A DNA stretch of 64,000 bases from Moniliella sp. 'wahieum' (GCA_003971905.1 RSEE01000059.1:1-64000), one strand, 5' to 3'; counted from the first letter of the stretch, positions 1 to 9,735 are shown. Notes: generated from the sequence alone by a model not told the origin. Program-made: numbers and translations.

Positions 1-13
1 CCTAACCTAACCC
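1..13. repeat. Telomere-like tract at the window edge
   Basis: The first bases read CCTAACCTAACCC, the C-rich strand pattern expected at the left end of a chromosome. A fungal telomere of TTAGGG type would read CCCTAA repeats. Here the C runs are one base short, which fits the homopolymer shortening seen elsewhere in this window, although a genuine TTAGG unit cannot be excluded. Only about two units are present, so this may be the trimmed edge of a telomere or a degenerate internal remnant. Confidence 0.5.
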
Positions 14-81
14 TTCAACGCCGCTGGCTAACCCTACTATTTTGAATTGCACCGATGCATGCGCGGCCGGCGCGGTCAGAC

Positions 82-198
82 AGAGCTTGTACGATTTTCA
101 CCAACCGGGCTCGCTCTTTTTCACTAGTGGTTTTTGGAACAAGGTGGGGGCCGATTTCAAATTGAAAATCACCAATTGATGTGACAACATATGTCTAG
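82..198 (+). repeat. Subtelomeric direct repeat, copy 1
   Basis: About 117 bp starting near CTTGTACGATTTTCACC and ending ATATGTCTAG recur at 461-577 with a few mismatches and small gaps. The shared core includes CAACCGGGCTCGC, TTTTTGGAACAAGGTGGG and GATTTCAAATTGAAAATC, the last nearly palindromic. The stretch just before it (about 45-78) has a relative at 8514-8550, on the far side of the retrotransposon. Confidence 0.8.
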
Positions 199-460
199 GT
201 GTCTGCCATGTAGATCAGGAGGTGTGCTGAAAAAAAATATTTTTGCGTTGGGTGGTGGTGGTAGGTGGTGGGGACGGCCCTCGGGTGGTGTGGTGGTGGT
301 CGCGGCGGCGGGCGGCGGGCGGCGGCGGCGTTGCTATTTAATTAATGCTGGTCCGTTGGGCAGTCACTGGTCAGGCCGGCGGGACGGAGCGTCGTCACGA
401 CAGGCTCGTCAGCGGTCAGCCAGTCACCGGCCGGGGCTTGTCGGACCGCGGGCCATCTCA

Positions 461-577
461 GACCTTGTACGATTCTCACCAACCGGGCTCGCGATTCTTC
501 ACCTAGTCGTTTTTGGAACAAGGTGGGTGCCGATTTCAAATTGAAAATCACCAATTGATGCTGAAACATATGTCTAG
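461..577 (+). repeat. Subtelomeric direct repeat, copy 2
   Basis: Second copy of the 82-198 repeat in the same orientation, about 380 bp downstream. Between the two copies lies a GGT/GGC-rich tract (about 245-330) and a GTCAGCCAGTCACCGG-like segment. No gene is supported here; an open frame across 191-544 is low-complexity glycine/arginine-rich and is not called. Confidence 0.8.
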
Positions 578-1165
578 AGATGACGAGCACAGGCTTGGGG
601 ATGACGAGCACAGGCTTGGGGATGGAGAGCGTGGGTGGAGGGCGCAGGCTTGGAGATGATGAGCAGAGGTTGGTGGCGAGTACAAGCTTGGGGATGACGA
701 GCACAAGCTTGGTGCGCAGCCCAGGTTTGGAGATGATGAGCACATGCTTGGTGGTGAGGGCAGGCTTGGAGATGATGAGCACAGGCTTGTTCGCGAGCAC
801 AAGCTTGAGGACAGAGCGCAGGCTCGGAGATGATGAGCACCAGGTTGATCGCGCGAGCCCAAGCTTGGTCCGAGCACAGGCTTGGGGATGGCGAGCACAG
901 GCTTGGTGGGGACGATAGGCTTGGGGATGGGGAGCACCGGCTTGGGGATGGAGAGCATGGGTGGAGGACGCAGGCTTGGAGATGATGGGCAGAGGTTGGT
1001 GGCGAGTACAAGCTTGGGGATGACGAGCACAGGCTTGATGGGGAGTGCAGGCTTGGAGATGATGAGCACAGGCTTGGTGGCGAGCACACGCTTGGGGAGA
1101 GAGCGCAGGCTTGGACATGATGAGCACAAGATTGATGGCGAGCGCAAGCTTGGACGCAACAGACA
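578..1165 (+). repeat. Degenerate minisatellite of about 18-36 bp units
   Basis: The tract is built from variants of a unit close to GCTTGGAGATGATGAGCACA, with GATGACGAGCACAGGCTTGG as another common form. Longer blocks repeat at a higher order: the stretch around 610-700 (GGAGAGCGTGGGTGGAGG, then a GAGTACAAGCTTGGGG stretch) recurs around 945-1030. On the minus strand a 455-codon open frame (548-1915) runs through the array, giving Lys-Pro-Val-Leu and Ser-Pro-Ser-Leu repeats, with a hydrophobic N-terminal start and a possible membrane segment encoded outside the array. The frame is probably a by-product of repeats without stop codons, but a repeat-rich surface protein cannot be excluded. Confidence 0.75.
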
Positions 1166-2004
1166 GAGCACGACGTGGTACTTGCACATGGCCCACTCGA
1201 GCTTGAGCATGGCCCTGACGAGCGTTGGGATGGGGGCAATGACGGGGGAGAGTGGAAGGATGAGAGGCAGAACACTGGTGCAAGAGCGGGTCAGAATGAG
1301 GCAGGGTGGCATGGGATGGAATGGGATGGGATGCGTACCGATGCGCTCAGGTTGCACATGGCCCAGACGGCGTTCGGGATGAGCATCCCAAGCAGGGTGA
1401 CAGCAGGGGCAGCCAAGCGAGTGCACACGGGCCGGCAGAGCGTCGGACGGGGATGGCATGGCAAGCTGCACGGTCTGCTTTGGCATGGCCGAGCCTGGAA
1501 CGAAGATGGCCAAGACGAGGATCCACATGGCCAAGCCAAGCGTCCAGACAACCAACTCAAGCGCGGCAGTGGTGGGGGCAGGCGAGGCTGTGACCATGGA
1601 CGGCCAGCAGGCATGCACCATCCCCTGCACCATCCCATGCTTCCGCTTGCCCGACCCGACGGTGGCGATGGCCGAAGGAATGATGGTGGTGGCCGAATGA
1701 ATGGCGGTGGTGGCCGAGTCAATGGCGGGGATGGCCTGGGCGGGGGTGGGAGGTAGGAGCCCGGCGCTGTGGGACGGGTCGGGAGGCAGGGGGGCGTGGG
1801 AAAGAGCCCCGGGGTGGCGGGCAGTACCTGCAGAGACCCAGAAGCTGGACAGAAGACACAGAGGCGAGAGGGTCAGTAGAGGGCCGGTGTGTGGCAGATG
1901 AGGCGCGGGAGGCACCGAATGGGGGAAAGGAGGCTCAAAAGCGGGGTGAAACGAGGCAACAGACCTTGGGGGGCGGGCAAAGCCAGCCGGGTTGGGGGGG
2001 GGGG
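1166..2004. other. Subtelomeric spacer, no supported gene
   Basis: GC-rich, low-complexity DNA with short G-rich repeats such as GGGATGGAATGGGATGGG near 1310-1330 and GGTGGTGGCCGA variants near 1680-1720. It ends in an 11-base G run (1994-2004) that served as the retrotransposon insertion site. The only long frame is the continuation of the minus-strand one described for the minisatellite. Confidence 0.5.
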
Positions 2005-2348
2005 TGCTAGAGGGTAGTGCTAGGGTTCACCTGCACTCTCTCCAATGGATCGGTGATGCTCGCTGGTTCGGGTGATTCGAACCTTGCGTGGCCAACGCCA
2101 CCCCTTTGTCTGTTCCGACTTGCTTGCTTGACTCTTATCTTCTTCCCTTCAGCTTGCTTGAAGGACTTGTGGCTAACTGCCCTGCCTTCTTGCACGCCTT
2201 GAAGGTGCGCCTCTGCTTTCCCTGTTCTTGTGTTGTCCTCCGCAATCGAGCTTGCTTGAAGGACTTGTGGCTAACTGCCCTGCCTTCTTGCACGCCTTGA
2301 AGCTTATCTCTCGTGCTGCCCATAGCGTTTCCCAGCTGCAGTCTAGCA
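2005..2348 (+). repeat. 5' LTR
   Basis: 344 bp, starting TGCTAGAGGG and ending GTCTAGCA, so the ends form a 7-bp inverted repeat with the canonical TG...CA. The LTR contains an internal direct duplication of about 54 bp (2151-2204 and 2249-2302, spacing 98 bp) with core GCTTGCTTGAAGGACTTG. No clear TATA box is visible. Confidence 0.95.
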
Positions 2349-2361
2349 GGTTATGTCGCCC
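2349..2361 (+). promoter_or_regulatory. Primer-binding site of half-tRNA (initiator Met) type
   Basis: The bases right after the LTR read GGTTATGTCGCCC. GGTTATG is the reverse complement of CAUAACC, the anticodon loop of eukaryotic initiator tRNA-Met, and the following CCC fits its G-rich anticodon stem with a mismatch and shift between. Drosophila copia and yeast Ty5 are known to prime from a tRNA-Met half cleaved in the anticodon loop. The usual 3'-end match (TGG...) is absent. The gag ATG at 2353 lies inside this site. Confidence 0.65.
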
Positions 2362-4287
2362 TTATCTTCTGCCTCTGCGCATTCTGCGCACCCGGTTTCC
2401 TCGCCTGATGACATTGTGGAAGCGTATGTTCGTCGTGGCGAGTTTAACCCCAACTCTCAAGACGGGATGGCTCCTGGCAAGACAGCGAAATGGCCGGCTT
2501 TTCGCATCAAGCACACGATTGGTGCTTGGTCTGGACTGAACACCATCCTGTGGGACGTTGACGTGGATGTCGCTGCCGATTTCATCCAGGACGTCATTCC
2601 TACCATTCGCCGCTGGGGTATCCCGGGGAAGGGCATAGCCTCCCCGGCCCCTGGTTCTGCAGTGGCAGACAAGGACTCTATTGTGGCTGATATCATTACC
2701 GACTACAATAAGGGCCATGGTGGCGAAAACTTCTTGCTCACACCGACCGACTTCTATGTTGCCTACGTCTTTTATACCAAGTCTCATCGCTTCTCCACCT
2801 TTGAGGACTTGCAGAAGGCAATCTTTCGCCATCTCAAGGCAGTGCGTAATGCTTGGAAACTGTACGAGGACAATAAGGCTTCCAAACATCGTGTTGCTCA
2901 GAAGCGTCGTGCCATGCGCGACATGCTCCTCGACCCAGAGGACCCAGCTCCAACTACCGAATCTGACGATGAACTTCAGCTTCTGACCGCTCGAGTCAGT
3001 ACTGAGTCAGTGCACCGTATTGACCTGTTGGGCACCCCGAAAGGTTCTGTTCCGACTGACAGTGGTATGGCTTTTGCTCATGACCCGTCGGCTGCTTTGC
3101 CGTCGGTGACCGTCCCTTCTGTGGAGCGTATCAGCGAGCGGGCCCCGTCTGCTCGCACGGTGACTATCGAGGAGCAGCCCAAGTGGGTGGATGCACCGCG
3201 TCTAGTCCAGGGACACATGAATTTCGATGTTATGACATTGGCGAAGCGTATGACGCGTGCTTTTGCTTCCTCGCCTCTGACACCTCTGGTGCATGGTCCC
3301 GAGCAAAATGACCCGTTGGCTGTTCTTCGCTGGCTGCAGGGCCTCCGTACTCGTTTGGCCATCATTTATCACGACTTTGCTTCGATCTTGGCCGGAACAA
3401 TGGAGGTGCCGCCGGGGGTGCACTCTCAGATCGTTGCGCAACTGATGACGCTGGTGTCGCCTGCCCTCGCGTCCTACATTTCGCGCCTCGCGACCACAAC
3501 GTCTCCCGGGATTCTTGACTCGGTTCCGGACTTCTTGTCGTGCTTGTTCGCGGAAGTACGTCTTTCTACGCCCAGCGTCTCTGAACTACAGCTGTCGGTG
3601 CACCAGACGGAATGGGATCCCAATGCAGAACCGGCTTCTAAGGCCCTGACGCGCTGGCTCGATTCCATCCAAGTTCTGACCCTCTTGGGGTACTCCACCT
3701 GGGACCCTGCACGTGTGATGTCCAGTTTGGAAGCCCTTTTCCGGCGTGGTGATTCGTATCGGCCGCTGATTTTCGCGGGGCTACCTCCCGGACAGCGTGT
3801 GACCGTGGCACACGTCAATTCTGTCTTGGGGGACTTGCAGTCGTTGGCCCGGGCCAACTTCGTCATGGAATCTAACCGGATTGCGTCCATCTCGGTACCT
3901 ACGGTTGAATCTTTGGCTGTTGATGTCTCTACCCCTCCCGTTAATTCGGGGACCACGGGACTGCTTGGGAACGCAGACATGTCTCTGGCAGCGCAGCTAC
4001 GAGCGATGGGGGTTGCGGCTGTCTGCTGGAATTGCCGCCAGCCTGGACATATCGCTGCCAACTGCCCGGCGCCGCGTCAGGACAACCGCATTTCTACCCG
4101 TGGTACGTCAGGATGGAATCGCACCCTCCCTGGGGCAGGACGGAACACGAATACCAACCGTGCGCCCCCACAGCAGCATGCTGTTGCGCGTGTGCTTCAA
4201 GCCTTGGCGCACGGCTTAACGGTAATGGATCTCTCCGTCTCAGAGGAGGATGGGCAGCCTGCCGCGGGGTTTGATGATATCGAATAG
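2353..4287 (+). CDS. gag: Retrotransposon Gag (nucleocapsid) protein
   Basis: An uninterrupted 644-codon frame that starts 5 bases after the 5' LTR and ends in TAG. Gag packages the element RNA into cytoplasmic virus-like particles. A CCHC zinc knuckle (C-x2-C-x4-H-x4-C, CWNCRQPGHIAANC) sits at residues 558-571, followed by a basic Arg/Asn-rich stretch and an acidic tail, as in nucleocapsid regions. The protein is long for a copia-type Gag. The ATG at 2353 is the first in frame and overlaps the primer-binding site. The frame after the TAG stays open into the protease, so Pol could be made by readthrough. Confidence 0.9.
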   Translation: MSPLSSASAHSAHPVSSPDDIVEAYVRRGEFNPNSQDGMAPGKTAKWPAFRIKHTIGAWSGLNTILWDVDVDVAADFIQDVIPTIRRWGIPGKGIASPAPGSAVADKDSIVADIITDYNKGHGGENFLLTPTDFYVAYVFYTKSHRFSTFEDLQKAIFRHLKAVRNAWKLYEDNKASKHRVAQKRRAMRDMLLDPEDPAPTTESDDELQLLTARVSTESVHRIDLLGTPKGSVPTDSGMAFAHDPSAALPSVTVPSVERISERAPSARTVTIEEQPKWVDAPRLVQGHMNFDVMTLAKRMTRAFASSPLTPLVHGPEQNDPLAVLRWLQGLRTRLAIIYHDFASILAGTMEVPPGVHSQIVAQLMTLVSPALASYISRLATTTSPGILDSVPDFLSCLFAEVRLSTPSVSELQLSVHQTEWDPNAEPASKALTRWLDSIQVLTLLGYSTWDPARVMSSLEALFRRGDSYRPLIFAGLPPGQRVTVAHVNSVLGDLQSLARANFVMESNRIASISVPTVESLAVDVSTPPVNSGTTGLLGNADMSLAAQLRAMGVAAVCWNCRQPGHIAANCPAPRQDNRISTRGTSGWNRTLPGAGRNTNTNRAPPQQHAVARVLQALAHGLTVMDLSVSEEDGQPAAGFDDIE

Positions 4288-4340
4288 GGGTGCGCGCGGG
4301 GTGAGGCGCTCATTATCCTCGCAGAGGACTTGTTGAGCGC
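4285..4340 (+). promoter_or_regulatory. Candidate UAG readthrough signal between gag and pol
   Basis: Gag ends GAA TAG GGG, and the same frame remains open from 4288 to 4950 through the protease. Just downstream is a nested hairpin: GCGCTC (4306-4311) can pair with GAGCGC (4335-4340), and inside it CCTC (4317-4320) pairs with GAGG (4324-4327) around a GCA loop. A UAG followed by a purine-rich spacer and structure resembles the murine gammaretrovirus type of stop suppression. This is inference; a C-to-T change or base-call error in a former sense codon would give the same picture. Confidence 0.4.
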
Positions 4341-7300
4341 ATTGTTTACCACTCGCCCAGGACGCGCGCCCCTTCTTTCCCCCCCTTCTTCTTCTAACAA
4401 CATCCCATCTCCACCTTGCTCCACACCTCGCTCGGCTGAATTTATCTTTGACAGCGGAGCCTCCCATCGCCTTGTCAATGATGCAAGCTTGGCGAAAAAC
4501 TTCGTGCCTCCCTCCCGTCCCACCTCGGTAGTCACTGCAGGGGGGCAGAAACTGCCGGTCGCTGGGGTGAATGGCACCTTACGCCTCCTACAATATGATC
4601 CATCCCAGCGCAAGTGGGAGGCGCTTCACTTCAATGGGGTTATGCTGGTACCTGACCTCATTACTAATCTCCTCAGTACCCAAGGAGTGGCAGCCACGGG
4701 TGGGAGTACGCTATTTCGGGACCATGAGGTGGTGTTTTTCACCAAGAATGGCACTTCCCTCGGGGTTCCACTGAAGGGCACCTACCCCAGAGCGGAAATG
4801 GTAGTGTGCACGGATGACTGCCAGGTGGAAGGTGCAGTATTAGCGTTCCCTATTCTCTCGGAGACTGAGGATGACTCTTTGAATGATCCTGATGACCAGT
4901 TGCGGGACAAACTCTTTCCTCGGCCTGTAGCTGAGACCCAGCCCCCGACTTGACGCGCGCGTCAGCTTGGTTGTGGCACCTTCGGCTTGGCCATGCCGGC
5001 GCTGAGGCCGTGAAACACACGTCTACGGCCAGCAAAGGGGGATCTTGGCCGCCTTCGTTTCCTGAGTTTTCTTCCTGCGATGTTTGCCGTACTGCCAAGT
5101 CGCGAGCCCGGGGGGGAATGATTCTCGTCTCATCTTGGCCCGCCTCGACCTGGTGTCAGCTGATGTGGTGGGCCCTTGGAATGAGCCAGATGCTTTGCAG
5201 CACAAGGTACCTTGGCACTACATTCTTGTCGTGGTGGACAATTACAGTGGCATGACCTGGGTCTGGCCGTTGAAGGACAAGGCCAGTGCTGCACCCTGCC
5301 TCATTCAGTGGGCTACCTTAATTCATCGCGAAACAGAAAAACATCCAAAAGAATTACGTGTGGACCAAGGCGAATTATGGACTAATGAGGTCAAGACATG
5401 GGCTGCTCGTTCAGGTTGCCTTTTGACAGCTTCTCCTACTCAAGAATCCACAGGGAACGCCGTCGCAGAGCGAATGAACCAAGAGATTGAGAAGTTGTCC
5501 CGTTGTCTCATGCACCACGCCCAGTTGCCGGGGCGGTTTTGGCCCTATGCTGCGACGCACGCCGGATACATTCACAACCGCCTCGCCAGCAAAGCGCATG
5601 CCTGGAAGACGCCGTATGAACTGTGGACGGGCCAACCCCCCACTCTGTCTGCTCTGCGGGTGTTTGGTTGCACTGCTTGGGTTGTGCTGCATGGTGGGAA
5701 TCGACGTGCCTGGACACAAGCTAGTGAACTCAGCGGCAAATACCTCGCTCCACGTGCCGTTCGAGGGGTGTACCTGGGTTACAGTGACCTGCCGGGCCAA
5801 GTCAAAGGTCAGTGTTTGGGTCGAGGTGTTGGACCGTATCGTGACAGTTTACGATGTGCATTTTGCTGAGGGAGAGTCGGGTCGGCTGGAGGAGCAGCCG
5901 CGCCTCCAGGACGATTATGTACGTGATATTCCCCTTGATCCCCTTGCTCAACCCTATCCCACAGCAGTGGGTGAAGATGGTATTGCTGGTGACATTCCCC
6001 CTCCTTTCCTCCGCGGCGTCCACCCACCCGGACCGCCGGGCCTTACACCCCACCGTCCCCTACAACACCCGGGAGGGACATCGCCCGCGCGGAGTTCCGG
6101 CGCATGCTCGACGTGACCAAGCGTGAGCGTGAAGCTGATCCACCAGCACTCGTTGACGAGCCCAGGAAGCGTGCTCGATCGGCTCTTGCTGTGGAGCTGG
6201 CAGTCGAACTTGATGCTGTGGACCTGGCTCCTGTCCCAGGGGGGCTGCTTGCGCAGGTCACTCTTGGCCTTGCCCATTTTGCTGCCGGGATGTTGCATGG
6301 TCCGGTGGCCACCGGCGGAGCCTACGCGACCCAGGCCCTGCATGCAGTTGCCGTGGTGCAGGACACACTAGCGCTCACAGCACAGGGTGAGCTCGTGGAT
6401 CGGCCTGCCAATGTTCCTGTTCTTCGGTGCCAGTGGGTGTTTAAAGCGAAGCTGGATGACACTCGTCAGGTTACCAAGCACAAAGCCCGTCTCGTTGCCG
6501 ATGGACGGACCCAGGTTCAAGGAGTGAACTTTGACGAGGTTTTTGCTCCGTTGTCAGGAGTGAGACCATCCGGGTCTTGCTCTCCTTGGCGTGTCGTTTT
6601 GGCCTGCATGTCCATCAAATGGATGTGGAGGCGGCATACTTACATGCGGCAGTTGACACTGAGGTTTACATGGCCATCCCGCCTGGCTTCAGGGGTCCTG
6701 ACACGGAGGGCAAGTGCTGGAAGTTGCTCAAGGGTGTTTACGGCCTACGCCAGGGGGGCAAGCTTTTCCACGACCATCTGGATGGGGTTTCTTACGTCTC
6801 GGCTACCACCGGTTGCAAGGGGAACCGTGTGTATATCTTCGCGGCCAGGGCAGTGCTTTGGTTCTGGTGGCCTGCTTTGTGGATGATACTGTTTGGGCCT
6901 GTGCCGACTTGACGCGCTTGCAAGAGGCCAAGCGCCAATTTGCCAAGCAATTGCCCGTGACTGATGGCGGCCCTGTCAGCTACTTGTTAGGGGTGAAGGT
7001 GGAGTATGATCAAGCAGCCCGTACCTGCTTCCTCAGCCAGCGGGGATACGTGGAGGGTGTGCTTGCGCATTATGGGGAAAAGCTAACCTCATCCCAGCCC
7101 TCGACCTGCTCGCCCGGCGCATCTACTACCTTTCTCGGGCCAAGCCAGTGATGCGGATCGTCGTCAGTATGCGGGGCTTATTGGTCACCTTGGCTTCGCT
7201 GCCTTAACACCCGCCCTGACATTGCTCAAGCTGTGGGCGTGTGTGGTCGCTTCATGGCTAACCCGGGACCAGATCACTTCAATGCCGCGTTTCAGGTCCT

Positions 7301-7839
7301 ACGCTTTCTTCGTCGCTCACCGGGAAAAGGTCTCCATTTCTCCTTTCACGCTGATGCGCCGTTGCTAAATGGGTTTAGCGATGCCGACTGGGCGGGGTGC
7401 CCGGCGAACCGGCGTTCGACCTCTGGGTATGTTTCTTTGTGGCTGGCAATTTGGTTTCTTGGTCGTCGCGGCAGCAACTCATGGTCACACTCTCGAGCAC
7501 CGAAGCGGAATATGTTGCCTGGCTCATGCGGCCAAGGAAGCAGTGTGGCTCAGGCTGTTGCTCCGGGAAATCTTACCACATGAGGAGGTGGTGCCCACCA
7601 TCTTCACTGACTCTCTCGGCGCCCGCAAGCTGGCCGAGGGCCACATCATTCACAAGCGCTCGAAGCACATCGATTTGCGGCACCACTTTCTGAGGGAACT
7701 CATTGCCGCCAACGTGCTCCTCTTGGCGCAAGTGGCGGGGGTGCACAATCCGGCTGACATGTTCACCAAGACGATCTCGGGCCGCGCAGTCGACGCTAGG
7801 GCGGAGCAACTTGGTCTGCGTGGTGGCGGTGGCAGCTAA
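4288..7839 (+). pseudogene. pol: Retrotransposon Pol (protease-integrase-RT-RNase H), frame-broken
   Basis: Domains in order: aspartic protease with DSGAS (codon at 4450, frame 1); GAG-pre-integrase with WHLRLGHAG (about 4974-5010, frame 3); integrase core with its D, D, E pattern, including LRVDQGELW and NAVAERMNQEIE (about 5150-5500, frame 2); reverse transcriptase from WVFKAKLDD (about 6430) through VHQMDVEAAYL to the catalytic FVDD (about 6876-6887, frame 3); RNase H with GFSDADWAG and SSTEAEYVAW (about 7370-7530). The frame changes near 4945, 5095, 5800, 6110, 6565, 6775, 7130, 7430 and 7520. Conserved residues persist on both sides of every change, which argues for very recent lesions or consensus indels rather than long decay. 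The stop is TAA at 7837-7839. Confidence 0.9.
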
Positions 7840-8087
7840 CCACGTTGGGCTCCGGAGCCCTTCTTTCTCTCAAGACCGGTTTCTTTTCTTTCGTCTTGGC
7901 TTTCTCATCTACACAAATTAAATCGCAGCGGGACTGGGTTTTTTTTTTCTCGCATCCACGATGCGTTTGTTTTACCAGTTCCTGCTCACCAGAACAAATA
8001 CATGTTTGACGCTCGCGGCCGTGAATCATTTCTCCCTTTCGTCTCGATGTTCTTTGGCCTCACCACCTTTGGCCTGGCGAGCTCACC

Positions 8088-8095
8088 GAGGGGGG
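8088..8095 (+). promoter_or_regulatory. Polypurine tract
   Basis: GAGGGGGG lies one base before the 3' LTR (8097), the position of the plus-strand primer in LTR retroelements. The preceding 7840-8087 stretch is untranslated and pyrimidine-rich. Confidence 0.75.
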
Positions 8096-8096
8096 C

Positions 8097-8438
8097 TGCT
8101 AGAGGGTAGTGCTAGGGTTCACCTGCACTCTCTCCAATGGATCGGTGATGCTCGCTGGTTCGGGTGATTCGAACCTTGCGTGGCCAACGCCACCCCTTTG
8201 TCTGTTCCGACTTGCTTGCTTGACTCTTATCTTCTCCCTTCAGCTTGCTTGAAGGACTTGTGGCTAACTGCCCTGCTTCTTGCACGCCTTGAAGGTGCGC
8301 CTCTGCTTTCCCTGTTCTTGTGTTGTCCTCCGCAATCGAGCTTGCTTGAAGGACTTGTGGCTAACTGCCCTGCCTTCTTGCACGCCTTGAAGCTTATCTC
8401 TCGTGCTGCCCATAGCGTTTCCCAGCTGCAGTCTAGCA
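8097..8438 (+). repeat. 3' LTR
   Basis: 342 bp, the same ends as the 5' LTR. Compared by eye, it lacks one base at CTTCTTCCC (here CTTCTCCC) and one at CCCTGCCTT (here CCCTGCTT); I saw no substitutions. It is followed by GGGGGG, matching the G-run flank on the left. Confidence 0.95.
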
Positions 8439-8780
8439 GGGGGGTGGTAAGAAACCAACCAGATCCGTCGCCTGGCCCGTGCATTCATCCGCGCTGGCTG
8501 AAAATATTAACATTGCAATTGCACCGATGCACGCGCAGCCTGCGGGGTCAGATCAGCTCGGTCGCCACCAATTAGAACAAGCCCCCGCCACCACCAACTC
8601 GCCCATCGCCACACGCCCGTTCTCCACCGTGGTGCAACGCCCTCCACCTGTGCGCGTCTAAAAGAGGACTACCAGGGGCACGCTACGCCACCACTCATGC
8701 TCTGACTCGCCCCGAGTTGGTGGTGCACCGACGCTGTTTGTTCGAGCAGTGCGCCGTCGGGACCGCACCTGAGCTGATTG

Positions 8781-9290
8781 GATGTGGTGTGACCTCAATC
8801 CTGGACCGAATCAAAAGCGCATCATTATTCTTGAAAGCCTTGATTCTGGGCTACGCTACACCGTTGACAGATCTCTGATTCGTCCAGAATTGGTTGAACG
8901 CCGGCAGCATCAACATCGACCATCCGCTGTTTGGACCTAACCTCTGATGTTCAGATGTGGTGTGACCCCAATCCTGGTCCAATCCTGAAGCGCATTGCTG
9001 CTCCTGAAAGCCCTGCTTCCTGTGCACGCTGTGCATGTATGCAATGTATTGTTTGATGAGGATTGGTGCTGTGCCGGCGCCGTCAACATAGACCCTCATC
9101 CGAATCAAGCTAACATCAGATGTTGGGGCGTGTTCTGACCTCAATGCTGGACCAATCCTGGAGCGCCTTACCTCCCCTGGAAGCCCTGCTTGAAGTGCAC
9201 GATGGGGCGCGACGATCTCTGACATCCGACGACAACTGGTGGAGCGGCGGCGCCATCAACACCCACCTGCCCGTGTTTGGACCTGCTGTG
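8781..9290 (+). repeat. Three diverged tandem units of about 165-173 bp
   Basis: Units begin at 8781 (GATGTGGTGTGACCTCAATC), 8954 (GATGTGGTGTGACCCCAATC) and 9119 (GATGTTGGGGCG then TGACCTCAATG). Each continues with a CCTGGACCAATC-like stretch, CTGAAAGCCCTG-like words and, in the first and third, a block ending near TGTTTGGACCT. Divergence is substantial, so the array is old. No gene is supported in 8439-9300. Confidence 0.75.
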
Positions 9291-9599
9291 CACCATCGCT
9301 TCAGCTGGTGGACAGATGCAGATGGTAGTCGATGTAGGCCTGCCCTGGTGGAAGGCGAGGGAGTACGCTGCAGCGGGAGGCTTGGATGAGGCGTGCACCT
9401 GAGCGGGAGCGGCTGGGATCGATGCATGCTGGGATGAGATGGTGGCGTATGCCGGCGGGACCAAAATGGCGATATCTCAGCCGTCTCTCATCCGTTCTGG
9501 CTCACATTTGGCATGCTACCAACGGTAAGCAAGCACTGTTGGAGGCATGCATCAGATCCTCCATCTGCCTCACGATCAGGGGCAACGCGCATAGAGGTG

Positions 9600-9735
9600 T
9601 GCTAGCGCCAAATGAAGCACGGATATGGACGATGCTCACCACGAGACGGCCATGCATGGTGACATGGGTGGTGGTGGTGGTGGGGATGGCTGGGGTTGCG
9701 GCGGTGGTGGTGGCGGTGGCGGCGCTGGATTAATG
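9600..9735 (+). repeat. Duplicated segment with GGT microsatellite, copy 1
   Basis: Reads from GTGCTAGCGCCAAATG through ATATGGACGATGC to a GGT/GGC-rich tract. A diverged copy lies at about 10575-10760, sharing GTATGGACGATGC, the ACGACGATGCGTGGTGA-type stretch and the GGT tract, so the two are an old direct duplication about 980 bp apart. Confidence 0.65.

Larger units (their letters stand above)
2005..8438 (+). mobile_element. Ty1/copia LTR retrotransposon, recently inserted
   Basis: A complete element: two LTRs (344 and 342 bp) beginning TGCTAGA and ending TCTAGCA, a primer-binding site next to the 5' LTR, gag, pol and a polypurine tract next to the 3' LTR. The pol order is protease, integrase, reverse transcriptase, RNase H, which defines the Ty1/copia (Pseudoviridae) type. 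Flanking bases are G runs (GGGGG before 2005 and after 8438), consistent with a 5-bp target duplication inside poly-G. By eye the LTRs differ only by two single-base gaps, so insertion was recent. The pol frame nevertheless changes at least eight times, so the copy is either freshly broken or, more likely, distorted by consensus indels. Confidence 0.95.

Noticed and set aside
8140-8180. tRNA-like T-arm sequence (GGTTCG-GGTGATTCGAACC) in the LTR
   Set aside because: It has no matching acceptor or anticodon arms and is present identically in both LTRs, so it is part of the LTR.
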